From the NCBI GenBank assembly GCA_029204225.1, contig CM055097.1, positions 64,183,839 to 64,247,838 on the forward strand: a stretch of DNA of 64,000 nt, written 5' to 3'. Positions 46,848 through 57,900 of the stretch are shown here, in pieces (position 1 is the stretch's first letter; each line of letters opens with the position of its first letter). The translations under genes and the position numbers were made by a program. A model generated the notes under the pieces. That model ran no database searches, was not told where the DNA came from, and worked only from the letters and a program-made list of their open reading frames with translations. The DNA comes from Diphasiastrum complanatum (Eukaryota > Streptophyta > Lycopodiopsida > Lycopodiales > Lycopodiaceae).

Positions 46848-46893
46848 GGTCATTATCCTCTGGTCTCACAGGTCGTTATCCTCTGGTCTCACA
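46848..46893 (+). repeat. 23-bp tandem repeat in the leader
   Basis: Two copies of GGTC(A/G)TTATCCTCTGGTCTCACA (46848-46870, 46871-46893). Looser relatives at 46730 and 46780 share TCCTC(A/T)GGT(C/T)TC. Followed by (GA)n at 46937-46969. Confidence 0.8.
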
Positions 46894-46935
46894 GGTAACA
46901 AATACATACAGGATAGTCAACACAGAATATAAAGG

Positions 46936-46971
<36 letters not shown>

Positions 46972-47271
46972 GGGGAGGGAGATGGAGACAAGCATGGGGA
47001 GGGAGAGCTACGAAGAAGATTCAACATTACATTGTTGGGTTAATGAAAAGATAAGCTTAATTTGTAGTAATAGACCTGTGGTGGCGGATTGGGTGGATCA
47101 TTTGTTGGATGGTTTGATATAAAGAAGACAGAAACGTTGCTGTAGAATCTAGATCATTGTAACTCTCCCTCTCTTGTGACTCATTCCGTTCTCGTCCATA
47201 GTCGTCGTGTTGCTGCACGTCTAGTAAGGTGTTTTATGTTAAGCCCACTTGTGAATTATAGTTGTTCTTAG

Positions 47272-47532
47272 ATGCAACCTGCGGATGCAAGCTGGGGATG
47301 GATGATCCTTGGGGTTGATGGTGAAGCTGCATGGGATACTAGTTCTTTGAATGGAGTCGTTTCTAGAGCTCGTGGGGCCGACCAGAGAAATTTTCTTCCC
47401 AGATGTCAGCTAGTCAGCACAAATTTTCACCATACATTATACTCGAAAGCGCAATTCCATCTTGCTGTTTCACCGACTTGTCGTGTAATTTGTCCTGATC
47501 CTGATATTAGAGAATCAATACCATTTTATTAA
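47272..47532 (+). other. 86-aa open frame in the leader (possible uORF)
   Basis: ATG 47272 directly follows an acceptor-like GTTGTTCTTAG. The frame ends TAA at 47532, before the C2 start. No family recognised. If the region is transcribed this would be an upstream ORF. It may instead lie in an intron. Confidence 0.3.
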
Positions 47533-47910
47533 CGAAGGGTTCATTTGATCAGTAAGGTTTCTAAGTTTCTTAGTCTTTGTCCACGATTCTTGCCTTGCCT
47601 TTCTAGATTGTGTATCAGGATCAAAAGTACTTAATGAGTAATTGTATCGAATACTATGGCTTGTCATCTGAATCCGTCTGTCTGAAATATGTAGCAGACT
47701 CGCACTCTTGCTAGATTTTGTTTTAGCACCGGACATCAGCTTCATGTTTTTCTGTGTTCACAGATATTTTAGTTTTCCTTCTTGTGAATTTATAAGTCTT
47801 GGATCGTGATGAGTTGTGCCGTCTAGCTTGCCTATCTATAAAATTACCAGGTTCTCTTTTTTCTTTGGGTGTAAATTCTGCTTAGATTTTACCGTTCACG
47901 TTAGTTGATC

Positions 47911-49500
47911 ATGGCAGCTTACTGGCAGGCCTCGAGTCCTTTTTCCCCTTTATTTGTTGAGTCGCAGAACTCTTTCACAGAGACAGATACGCATGTCGGT
48001 GAAATCAATGGGATTCCTGTGTCCAGGTTACCGTACTCTACTCATGACGAAGGGTCAGATTGTTTTAGAATACACAGTTTACAAGCGCTTCGTAGTGAGG
48101 GTGAAAGAAAAGTTTTTCAAAACAGTTTTGCTCAGAGAGATTCGCGAGGAGGTGTCTACAAACAATATGGGCCCTCCGGAATCTTAGATATCTTTATACA
48201 ACAAGCATGTGGCATTAACAACATTTGCATATATGGTGAGCAGGATGTGTACGCGAGGTTTTCGATCTCGCACAGCGTAGACAAAGCCTTGTGCTCCAGG
48301 ATTGTGGAGGGAGGGGGTAAGAATCCAGTTTTCAACCAAAACCTTCAGATTGCTGTAGAGAACCTTGACTCGTTTTTGAAGTGCGAAATATTGATGGCTA
48401 GTAGAGTAAGTTATTTGGATGATCAGCTCCTAGGGTTTGTGTCTGTGCCGTTATCTAGTCTTGCAGGGAAGGGGAGACACTCCCAGGAATATGCCTTGTC
48501 TGCAACAGACCTTTGTCATTCCCACGCTGGAATTGTCAACCTCACTCTCATGTATCACGAGAAAAGGAATCCTTTGATGGGCACTCAAATGCTACAGATG
48601 GGTAATGGCGTAGGGGGCCACTCTCAGCTTGAAGCGTCGGCTTTGGGTGATAGCGATATGACATCAGATATCTCTACGTTGTCATTTACCTGCTGCCAAA
48701 TTGAGAAGCTATCTGTTTCTGATTATACCAATGTCGCCTTTCCCAATATACAGGCTGTCTGTGAAGATCAGCAATTGATCTCAGATTATCTGGGCATGGC
48801 TTCAAACGAGTGTGCAAGAGCAAAAGAGAATGGTGTGACTGTAGGTTCACCGTTTCTACCACAATTCCATTCTGTACCTTTGGATCAAGTACATTACGAT
48901 GAAACAAATACCGACACGGAGAAGCGTAACGAGGCTTCTGTTTTGGCAGATGATTGTCAGCTCTTCAATTTTGGAGATATGCCTGATCCTAGCGGAGTTT
49001 CATGTCCGAATGCTGGTATTTCTGAGGCACATAAGAACATTACAGCTTTATCAAATGTTCATGTCCCTTTGAAAAAACAAATGGTAGTCAGTAGTTCACC
49101 AGATAGCGTGGCTTTTTCTGTGTCTCCATCATTGCAGACGGCCTCAACTATGTCTATTTCCGAGGAATTTTCTGCAGGATTTCCAGCAGATATTACTTTG
49201 ATGGATGGGGGAGGAAGCTGCATAACCCAGAAAGGCAATATACAAGGAAGTCTCAATGCCCCGCTGTTGAGTATTCCTGCCGAACTCGAATCATCTAAGG
49301 TAATGCAGCAGCAAATAGTAGACATGTACATGAAGAGTATGCAACAGTTCTCAGATCCTCTTACAAGGATGCAGCACTCTATGGACCTTGACAGACAGGT
49401 GAAGTTGGAAAGCACTACCAGTCCTTCTGGTCGTGACACTGGTGAATCAGGCAAGAAACTAGCTCACAGGGTGTTTTATGGAAGCAGGGCATTCTTCTAA
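47911..49500 (+). CDS. Plant C2-domain protein, 529 aa
   Basis: C2 domains bind phospholipids, often with calcium, at membranes. The ATG at 47911 gives MAAYWQASSPFSPLF. The C2 domain covers about residues 89-216 (GILDIFIQQACGINN, DVYARFSIS, GKNPVFNQNLQIAVE, LKCEILMAS, DDQLLGFVSVPLSSL). Of the usual calcium-binding acids D112 and D170/D171 are seen. A long Ser/Thr-rich, probably disordered, middle follows. Two conserved C-terminal blocks remain: MQQQIVDMYMKSMQQF (about 465-480) and the extreme end RVFYGSRAFF. I recall these from an uncharacterised plant C2 family. The coding exon is single and unbroken, with a higher G+C than the surrounding repeats. A 5'-leader intron is possible. Exact function unknown. 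Confidence 0.9.
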   Translation: MAAYWQASSPFSPLFVESQNSFTETDTHVGEINGIPVSRLPYSTHDEGSDCFRIHSLQALRSEGERKVFQNSFAQRDSRGGVYKQYGPSGILDIFIQQACGINNICIYGEQDVYARFSISHSVDKALCSRIVEGGGKNPVFNQNLQIAVENLDSFLKCEILMASRVSYLDDQLLGFVSVPLSSLAGKGRHSQEYALSATDLCHSHAGIVNLTLMYHEKRNPLMGTQMLQMGNGVGGHSQLEASALGDSDMTSDISTLSFTCCQIEKLSVSDYTNVAFPNIQAVCEDQQLISDYLGMASNECARAKENGVTVGSPFLPQFHSVPLDQVHYDETNTDTEKRNEASVLADDCQLFNFGDMPDPSGVSCPNAGISEAHKNITALSNVHVPLKKQMVVSSSPDSVAFSVSPSLQTASTMSISEEFSAGFPADITLMDGGGSCITQKGNIQGSLNAPLLSIPAELESSKVMQQQIVDMYMKSMQQFSDPLTRMQHSMDLDRQVKLESTTSPSGRDTGESGKKLAHRVFYGSRAFF

Positions 49501-51180
49501 GCTACTACAAGGCTCATGTACTGATAAAAACTGATATATCATGGCAGCTTATCTTGGATGATTATGGACTGTGAGCTGCTGCATGAAATACTGTGTAACA
49601 TACTGGAAGACAGTTTCTAATCCTAATAATTTGTAGATGTCATAGTAGTGATGAACTTAAGAAAATTTTGCTCTTGAGAGGTTTTGGTCTTTATAAGACA
49701 AGATAAGAAGATCAGGTACGAAGTTATAACTTTGAAACTTTATTTCTACTGTAGCTCTTAAAGTGTAGAAATCTGCTAGTGTTAGCTTGTGCACACTTTG
49801 CAATGCCAACATTATAGAAAATCTTATGATCTGTGACTTGTCTCTTGGAGGGACCATGCAATCTATGATGGAAGCAAAAACTGCATCATGTAAAGTGATT
49901 CACAAATAACATCCATTCTCTTTAAAGTCCTATACATTGAATGTCTTGTGGATTGAGGATTAGCTGGTTGTTATGTTGTTTTTACTACACTTCAATGTCC
50001 ATGGGTCTCACCAACTTTGTGAGACTCTCTTTCTTTGTTATCTTTCATTGTTAATTCTTGTAGCTACCATGGTTAGTGCCAGTACATGATGTTTGGTTAA
50101 ATCACCAATGATGTTATATAAGGAAGTGTCTATGTGTGGTGGTGTTGGTGAATTCTTGTTTCACTTATGACATATGTTTGATAGGTACCCTTGATATGTT
50201 TGATCGTGGTATATTATGTCCATTATGTCCACTCCAGTATGTGAAAGTTTTCAACAAGGTGGAACAAGCTCATGGATTAACCAACCTCAATTTTAATCAT
50301 TATTACTAGTACGCGATCAAGATGATGGGGCCCATGATCTTATAATGTCACAATAATTATAAAGGTAAGTACCAATAGATTGTATACAATGTTTGCAATG
50401 AGTGTTAGTAGGCCTAGTACAACAACCAGCTCCAAGGGGGAGCAACAAGCCACATTTTAGCCCAAAAAATCAATTGACAATAGTCATGGACCACCAATGG
50501 ACATACAAGAATGTATTTATTATACTGAAAGACATCTATTAATGTCTTTATGATTTCCAATGACATATAACAATGTTTCTGTCCCGAAGGACAAGCAACA
50601 AGTCTTCACAACCTTGAAGGGGCAGACATATATCTAAATGGCCTCCACATGTAAGTTTCATAGCTTCAATACGATGTTCATGTGCACATAATTCAAGGAT
50701 GTCTCAATGAGTTAAACTATTACTTGCGCTTTTACTCATCGGATTACTCATTCTCAGATCAATTATATTCTCCCTGCCTATGGTATCTGATCATCATTTC
50801 TAGTTAGTAGATGATTTGGCGAGTAAAATCGATTACTTGCACTTATACTCACGCTTATATATTACTTGCCATCAAAGAGAACCTGAAACTTGTATATTTA
50901 AATTTGATTTGATTGATTATCAACCACTCCAATTTGCTTTTCTCTTTCCAATGTGGTCCACTTATTATATCCATCTCAAAATATCAGCAAAAATAGTTAA
51001 AAATCTCAAAATGAGAAATACCAAAAATAGTTTCAAGATTCATCATACTTTATGCACTTAAGGTTTGGGTTGAAGATTATCTGCCCTATCTAGAAAGGTT
51101 AGTAGATGCGCTGATCAAGATAGCTAACAAATGTATTGAAATAGATATGTCTGTGATGGATGATCTTAGGTCATTTGTCC
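49501..51180. other. 3' flank of the C2 gene and gene-poor stretch
   Basis: No gene recognised on either strand. A TGGTATCTGATC near 50782 looks only loosely like a primer site. The sequence is AT-rich with scattered retrotransposon-like words. Confidence 0.45.
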
Positions 51181-51186
51181 CTAATG

Positions 51187-52188
51187 CAATTTTGATTTTG
51201 TTTCAAGATCAACCTACCACTGTTTGATGGAAAGGGATATCCCAAACAATTTCTATAGATCTACATCCAAGCGTGTAGAGCCTATAAAGATAATAGTGCA
51301 CAAGAGTTGTTAAGTTATTTTAATCCAAAGGATTGTATTTCAATCTGGAGTAGAATAAGTGTGATAACTGGGATATCTTACAAGTTGAGTTCATCACTTG
51401 ATTCAATGCCATTCCTTTCCGATCCTTTCGTATACCTAGGACAAATGTACATAGATAAAAAAAAAAATTCCTACACGATTACATTGAATGGATCAAAGAG
51501 GATCAAAGTGGTTGTTTGGCAGTTGTGACCCTGATAGCATCCAAGACCATAGTCTCTTGACCTAGTTCATCACATAATTATGTAAGGGAATCAAATAGCT
51601 GATGAAACAATAGAACAAATATGTCTCATTCCAAGACGCATGTGCTGACACCATCAAGAGGGTGGACGATAGTGCGAGCACCAGCTTTGATTCAAATAAC
51701 TACTCTGATGAGCAAAAATGTTGAAAGAAACAATGAGCTAAATGTAAGGATAAACTTCATAATGATGCTTCTACTTATACAACCAATAGTATTGACAGAA
51801 TAATCTTGGCCATAGAAAAGTTGCGCATTTAGAGAGCTCACTTTTGACCTTACCACAATCGTTGACCAAAGATCAAAGGTGTGTAGCCTGGACCCACTCA
51901 AGTGTACCCCAGACGAGAACCTACGTGGTATCCTCACTGTGTGGGTGACCACCTAATGAATGTCCACACTATGGAATAGTCTGTTCGATACTCTGCAAAT
52001 AACAGACGTAGGGATGAATGTTTGACGACAGGAGAGAAGGTTTCAAAGTAGTCAATACCACATCTCCACCTTCATCAGAACGACAGACATGGTTGCTGAC
52101 ATTTTCACAAAAGCCCTAGAAAAAGGACTTTTTGAGAGATAGAGGAGCAGTCTTGGAGTCGTCAAGCTATCATGCTTTGAGAGGGAGC
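51187..52188 (+). pseudogene. Decayed retrotransposon with copia-type pol end and PPT
   Basis: A gag-like LFDGKGYPKQF...IQACRAYKDNSAQELLSYF run (51220-51320) is weak. The right end is clearer: 52082-52188 reads TDMVADIFTKALEKGLFE and SLGVVKLSCFEREL, the end of copia RNase H (family pattern DxLTKAL). It is followed by the purine tract TTTGAGAGGGAGC (52176-52188) and an LTR start at 52189. RT and most of pol are missing. Confidence 0.55.
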
Positions 52189-52510
52189 TGTAGAAACAAA
52201 ATATTTCTATTAACAAAGCTTTGATAGCTTTCAGCCCTCACTCCGAAGAAAAAGGTCGCGAACACGAAAGTCAAAAGACACGAAGCGAAAATGGTCGCGA
52301 ACACCTTGACGAGAAGACACGAACGTGAAAGATTCGCAAAAGAGAATTTTTCACGGTACAGCAGGAGAAAGTCAGACGACGCAAAAGCCAAAAGACACGA
52401 GGCGACACAAAAATCGTTGCGACACCTTTTTTGCCCTCATGTCTCAAAAGGACCAGCAAGATCATGCAAGTACCAAGAAGTACAGATATTTGATTTGATA
52501 TCATGACATC
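52189..52510 (+). repeat. 3' LTR start, same family as 57901 (right end undefined)
   Basis: TGTAGAAACA...TTTCTA..AACAAAGC.TTG matches the LTR at 57901 over about 50 bp directly after the same PPT. Homology then fades, so the given end is nominal. 52511-53288 holds no recognised gene, only a (TG)n run at 52774-52791. Confidence 0.6.
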
Positions 52511-53288
52511 AACAAATGCACTCTAGGTCATGGCTAATTTGCCACTCTTGTAATTCGTGATTAGTTGTAGATGTTTAGTCACTCTAATCTAGAAGTTACA
52601 CGACACGACTATATACCTTCTGGTTGATGCATGATATACTACGTAGAAGTCTAATGCTAGTAAGCAAGAAGACAAAAATACAGAATACGAGTCCGCCTGC
52701 GTGCGAGACAATTTTTTTGTATAGGATCTATAGATCCACAAGTCCGCTAGTAAGCAAGATGCAATCATCGCAATGTGTGTGTGTGTGTGTGGGTCGTGTG
52801 CAATTTGCATGTTCTGTTTCTCTGTTCGGCCAGAGGTCTTTCTTTTGAGTATTACGATTGCAATTGAATCTCTTTGGTTACTGCCTATCTAACTACGTTC
52901 AAGCTCCATTCGTTGCATTCAAGCTCCATTGCTAGCTCAGCACATAGCTTACAATCTTCAACGTTCTTCAACTCATATTTAGACTTGTCCAAGGCCTAAA
53001 GCCATGGATGATGTGTTTTGATATTAGGTTTTTGGAAAATGCTACTATCCCATACAACTACAGCTTATCCCTTGTCTACCAACTTTAGCTCAACAGGCAA
53101 AGGTAGGTAGTGAATTCGTGAGAGAACTATATTTCTCTCACGCCAATGCACTACGTGGATCTGCATGCAGTGCTTGAAGAATCAGAAAAATCAATAGATA
53201 ATTTTGTAGCCATTGCGCACATATCACTCTTATCTTGTTTGATCTTGAATAAATTGTTGTTCGCTATCGTTTGTGTATCTAATTCATT

Positions 53289-53403
53289 CATTTTATCAAT
53301 TCCGACCAACGAGGTTGCCTTAGTTGGTTAGCTTGACATCCAAAGTTTCTTTGGTCTCAGGTTCAAGCCTCCCCTTGGAAACCAAGAAGCATTTTATCAA
53401 TTC
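53289..53403 (+). mobile_element. tRNA-derived SINE with perfect 14-bp target duplication
   Basis: An 87-bp insert (53303-53389) is bracketed by identical CATTTTATCAATTC (53289-53302 and 53390-53403). It has a pol III A-box-like TGCCTTAGTTGG (53316-53327) and a B box GGTTCAAGCC (53360-53369) about 33 bp apart, as in tRNA-headed SINEs, and ends in an AAG-rich tail. It does not fold into a normal cloverleaf, so a retroposed SINE fits better than a tRNA gene. No other copy was noticed in the window. Confidence 0.8.
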
Positions 53404-53569
53404 TGCACAATAGTTGAATTTTGTTGAATGTTGTGTACATCCAAAATGTAGATCAACAGTGCCTGTCAACATTTTGGAGGACTGTAGGAATGATACAGCT
53501 AGCAGTGATCAGCAATCATATCTGAAATCCATCCGAATTGTTTTGTTTCGCGTTTCTTCCGCGCTCATG

Positions 53570-55243
53570 ATTCTCATCAATGCTTGTGATTTGGATGATA
53601 ATGCTACAAATCATCTTGATGCCAAGGATCATGCTAGGTAGGAGGAGGAGCTTCTAAGTGCAGAAGAACTTGAGGATCCACCTCAAGATGCAAGAACTCC
53701 AAGAAGATCTACAAGGCCAAGGACCGAGCCATTGAGGCTCACCTATGATGGTCAAAGTTATCAAAGGGAAGGCTCATCATCTTTCACATCTTACACCTTT
53801 CTTACTTCAATGTTAGATGAGCCAACATGATATGAAGATGCTTGTAAATCTAAGAGTTGGATGGATGCTATGCAAGTAGAGTATAATGCTCTCATTGAGA
53901 ATCATACTTGGGATCTTGTGAATCTTCCTCAAGGAAAGAAATCACTTGATTGCAAGTGGGTGTTTAGATTGAAGTATAATAAAGATGGACCAATAAGTAA
54001 GCATAAAGCTAGGCTTGTAGCCAAAGGTTTTTTACAAACCAAAGGCATTGATTATGATGAGACTTTTGCTCCTGTGGCTAAGCTTGTTACTATCAGGTTG
54101 ATCATTAGTCTTGCTACAACCTTCAATTGGGAGCTATTCCAACTTGATTTCACAAATTCATTCCTCAATGGTTATTTGGAGGAAGAGATCTACATGAGGC
54201 AACCCGAGGGCTTCATCAAGGCAAAGCATGAAAGAAAGGTGTGTTTCTTGAAGAAGAGCCTTTACGGGCTCAAGCAAGCACCTAGATCATGGTACTCTAG
54301 GCTAAACTCTTTTCTCATTTCCATCAATTTTGTAATGAGTGCTTATGATCCATCATTGTATTTAAGATTTCATGATGGCAAGATCATTATTCTTGTTTTT
54401 TATGTAGATGACATTATCTTGAGTGGTAATGATCTAGATGGATTCACAGATGTAAAAATTGCTTTGGCAAAAGAGTTTAAAATGGTAGATCTCGGCCTAT
54501 TAAGCTTCATTCTAGGAATAGAGGTTATTAGAGGATGTGATTTTAGCTTTATATGTCAATATAAGTATGCTACATCCATCCTAGTTTGTATGAAGATTTG
54601 TAAAGGCATTGAGACACCAATGGAGCAACATATAAAAGCATCTATTGATGGTGATGAAGCATCCTTTGAGGACATCACATCATATAGAAGGCTTATAGCC
54701 TCCTTGATATATCTAGCTATAACTAGACCTGATCTTAATTATAGTGTTGGAAAGTTAATCCAATTCATACAAAGTCCTTTAGTTTCACATTGGAAGATTC
54801 TTAGATACATTTCATCTACTAAGAATTTTGGCATTTTGTATAGAGGGACAAATCATGGCTTAAGAGCCTATAGTGACTCGAATTTTGCAGGTGACAAAGT
54901 GGGTAGGAAATCAACAAGCGCTTTTGCCACCTTTTTATGTGATGGAATAGTATCATGGATTTCCAAAAAGCAAGATACCATCTCCTTATCTTCCACAGAA
55001 TCCGAGTACAAGGCCTTGACATCAACATGAAAGGAGGTCTTGTGGCTCAAAAGGCTATTGGTGGAGCCTCATGTCATGGAGGATGAGATCCCAATCATCT
55101 ATTGTGACAACCAATCAGCCCAATCACTTGCAACTAATCCTACATTCCATGCAAGGAGCAAACACATTGAGATTGCTCATCGTTTCGTGAGGGAGAAAGT
55201 GCAAGTCAAAGAGATCAAGATCCAATATGTGCCATCATCGTGA
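53570..55243 (+). pseudogene. Copia pol relic (integrase tail, RT, RNase H)
   Basis: One frame holds throughout. The integrase-RT linker (DPPQDARTPRRSTRPRTEPL) is followed by RT: MDAMQVEYNALIENHTWDLV, KWVFRLKYNKDG, KARLVAKGF, DYDETFAPVAK, QLDFTNSFLNGYL (first Asp), SLYGLKQAPRSWY and FYVDDIIL (YVDD at 54401-54412). RNase H then has AYSDSNFAGD, LSSTESEYKAL, IIYCDNQSA, and HIEIAHRFVREKV. Three in-frame stops (TAG 53639, TGA 53828, TGA 55028) silence it, but all catalytic residues I can see are kept. The 5' LTR, gag and integrase core are gone. Its LTR family is that of the element at 2125-6696, whose missing RT this kind of element could have supplied. Confidence 0.93.
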
Positions 55244-55275
55244 TTGATAAAAGTATTGTAGTTTCCAAGCCTAGA

Positions 55276-55287
55276 TTCGAGGAAGAG
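55276..55287 (+). other. Polypurine tract of the copia relic
   Basis: TTCGAGGAAGAG immediately before the TGTAAA start of the LTR. Compare TTTGAGGAGGAG in the young relative. Confidence 0.7.
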
Positions 55288-55978
55288 TGTAAAATATTGC
55301 CTACATTGGCAAATCTAGACATGTAGAATATTGTACATATTGTCAATATTTTTTGTTAGTCACTTGTATGGCCAAAGTGCCACATGGCAATCTACACCTA
55401 ATGTAGGCTACCACGAGTCAAGAGGAGTGGTTGTGTCCATTTGGCAGTGATTCCTACTTTGTAGGATCTAGACCTTGATTTATGATGAGATTTGTACCTA
55501 CCATGCACCTACCAAGCATGACTCTAGGATCTAGGCTAGGGTTTTCATTTTAGGACAAGAAAGTTGAGTCTACTTCCTTATTACATTCTGAATGTTCACC
55601 TAACTTTTCAAAGGAAGTGTCTTTTACTATGTATTTCCATTCTCCATAGTGAGGAGATAGAAACTTTTTGGAGCCTCAAGAGGAAACTCGGATTTTCTCT
55701 CTTTGTATGATGATAGTGATTGATTCCAATGAAACCCAACTTTGGCACACATTAACCTCTGTCTATAGGCCGTACATCAGCCTAATTTTCAAACATGTGA
55801 ACTTGGGATTCAGGTCTTGTTCAATGTTTTGATTGTCTCTACTTGTTTTCTATCAAGCTGCTAAACTAGATCTTGTTTTTGGTTGACTAGTATCTGATAG
55901 ATTGTTAATCAAGCACAAAATCAATCTTCTGGATCATTCAAAGATCCATTTATGGTTCTCAAGTACTATACTTTCACA
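55288..55978 (+). repeat. 3' LTR of the copia relic
   Basis: 691 bp from TGTAAAATATTG to ACTTTCACA. It is homologous along its length to the 701-bp LTRs at 2125 and 5996 (opposite orientation), but strongly diverged. 55979-56150 holds nothing recognisable. Confidence 0.85.
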
Positions 55979-56410
55979 ATCAATACATCATAATTACCTA
56001 TAAGGATGGACACGTGGACCAATGAAATGCTGCCACCTGGCCATGACCATTTTTTCACACGTGCAATTTTTTTTCTAAATACCCTCCTCATAAATTTAAT
56101 TTTTTTTGCAAATTTTCAGTTCCTTCTTTCCAATGTCGCTCTCAAGCATGTCAAGTTGTCATCTCCTCTCTGCCACCGCCCCCCACGCTTGAGATCGATA
56201 CCACATGTTGTCCGATATTGCTTTCGAGCACGGAACTTGTTTCTATGATTTCTGAGATATACACCTGCGCTTGAAATCGATAGTCAATCCCGATATCGAT
56301 TTCAAGCACACTTCTTGCTCAAATGTTTTTGAATTCTTACTCTGCGCTTGGATCCGATATTCCAATTTTGAGATTTTTTTAAAAAATTCTATCTTTTATT
56401 TCTGATCATG

Positions 56411-56790
56411 ATGGCTAGGACTAAATCCACTGCCCGTGCTAGAACCTCTGTACAGCCTTCCCATGTTTGTGTCCCTCCTAGAACTGGCTGACGTCATGGT
56501 AGGAAGTACGCTTGGTTGAGGGAGATCGAAAATTTTTAGAGATCAACTGAATTGTTGATCCCTATAGTTTCCTTCAATCGATTTGTTAGGAATGTCACCA
56601 TGTCGTTGGAGTATGATATTTGTTTGTTGTGATAGCCATGCAGGCCTTACAAGGTGCTGTAGAGGACTATTTGTCCCTATTTTTTAAGGATTTCATTATT
56701 CAGGCCGTGCATGGTAAGCGTGTTACCATCATGTTCAAGAATTTCATTATTCTCAAAAGACTTCAAGAGCTGGATCTCATAGGCCAGCTG
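56411..56790 (+). pseudogene. Centromeric-type histone H3 (CENH3-like) pseudogene
   Basis: Begins MARTKSTARARTS, a histone H3 start, with a shortened tail. The histone fold follows: WLREIENF, then STELLIPIVSFNRFVRNVT (about 56540-56600), a frameshift near 56630, and MQALQGAVEDYLSLFF, QAVHGKRVTIMFKNF, KRLQEL (to about 56775). LLIPxxSFxRxVRxxT, the AxEDYL form of helix 2 and KxFxxxKRL resemble plant CENH3 more than canonical H3 (STELLIRKLPF, AAEAYL, KDIQLARRI). CENH3 marks centromeric nucleosomes. Stops at 56489 (TGA) and 56537 (TAG, where H3 proteins have Gln) plus the frameshift inactivate it. No introns, although plant CENH3 genes are normally spliced, so a retrocopy is likely. Confidence 0.8.
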
Positions 56791-56829
56791 TTCCTTTCCT
56801 CCTAGAGTAATTCCTGCAAAGCGATCTCA

Positions 56830-57140
56830 TCCTGACCACTGAATCAGCGTCTTCGAGCTCTGATTCAAAAACAGAACCAACTTCTTTTCCTCCTGTTACT
56901 CGTCAATCTCCTCAGGAGGTTTCTTAGCTGAAGGTGGAGATGACCCAAGAGGAGCTTGACAAGATAATAGAAAAATCTATAAATATTGTCTCGACATTTG
57001 TTTTAAACCCTGAACATAACCTTTTTGTTAGAATCCCATATGATCCTTGGTAGATTTATTCTGATTCTGGCCATTGCAATGAATATGAATCTTATTTAGC
57101 CAATAAAATTGATATGCTCGACAACGATTTATTCAAATAG
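56830..57140 (+). other. Coding-like stretch after the histone relic
   Basis: One frame (SDLILTTESASSSSDSKTEP, then VEMTQEELDKIIEKSINIVS, FVRIPYDPW, ending DMLDNDLFK) has only two stops in about 310 nt. It is out of frame with the histone part. No family recognised. It could be a C-terminal extension, a co-retroposed sequence or chance. 57141-57796 has further weak open frames with no family. Confidence 0.3.
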
Positions 57141-57796
57141 AAGCTATGGATTAGGTCCCAAATTTTGTATAAAGCTTAATGATAAAACTTTGGAGATTAC
57201 AGATACGATTGTAGAAGCCAGCCAAATTTTTTGTAGCACAGTATAGTGTCGATTCCATAGGAAATGTTTTTGTTGTTAGTCCATTTTTCATGGGGGCACT
57301 GAAGGCAAAAGAGGCCACTTTTGAAAGGGCTGTATATTCATCGATTGTAGTCCAGTGGCCAAATTTCATTTGATTCCACATGAGAATAAGTAAATTTTGC
57401 TAGTTTGGTGTTGATGCTTTTTATTTTGATGAATACTCCTATCAAAATTGATTCTAATTTTATTTTGATTGTTGCAGTCGACATTGGAGCCTGAATATTC
57501 TTTCTGTAAAAATAAATAAGGAGGGAGTATCAAATTTTTTTGCTGTAAAAATAAACTCAGCTGAAAATATACATAGAGAATTTGATTCAATACTTCATGA
57601 TGTCATTTGAGAAATACCGACTACAGCAAGTTCTATTGGCGAAATAACCATTAAATCTCTCAAGGTATATATAATTTATCATTGATATGCATCATTTTTC
57701 ATATTTTAAATCTATCGTCATAGCATAAATAAACTATATATCATATTAGTAATAATTTTTTTTGATATCTGCAGTTTGTACAACAAAAGGATGCTT

Positions 57797-57900
57797 TTAG
57801 TTGTGTGACCGACATCTCACTAAGCCTTTACATAAGGCAATGTTTGCAAGGCAAAGGGCTAGCCTGGGAATCACAAGGCTACCACACTTTGAGAGGGAGC
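57797..57900 (+). pseudogene. End of a copia pol with PPT
   Basis: Reads HLTKPLHKAMFARQRASLGI, the last conserved block of copia RNase H (usually DILTKPL), and then LPHFEREL across the purine tract TTTGAGAGGGAGC (57888-57900). Only this tip of the element remains to the left of the LTR. Confidence 0.75.

Noticed and set aside
48686-49454. Minus-strand frames of 73 and 131 aa
   Set aside because: Antisense to the intact C2-domain coding sequence, with no independent support.
50781-50793. TGGTATCTGATC as a primer binding site
   Set aside because: Only 9 of 12 bases match, and no LTR end (CA) precedes it.
53303-53389. Functional tRNA gene
   Set aside because: A and B boxes are present but no acceptable cloverleaf or anticodon arm can be drawn. 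The flanking 14-bp duplications point to a retroposed SINE.
53303-53389. CRISPR-like or tandem repeat reading of the identical 14-mers
   Set aside because: Only two copies, bracketing one insert with pol III boxes. This is a target-site duplication.
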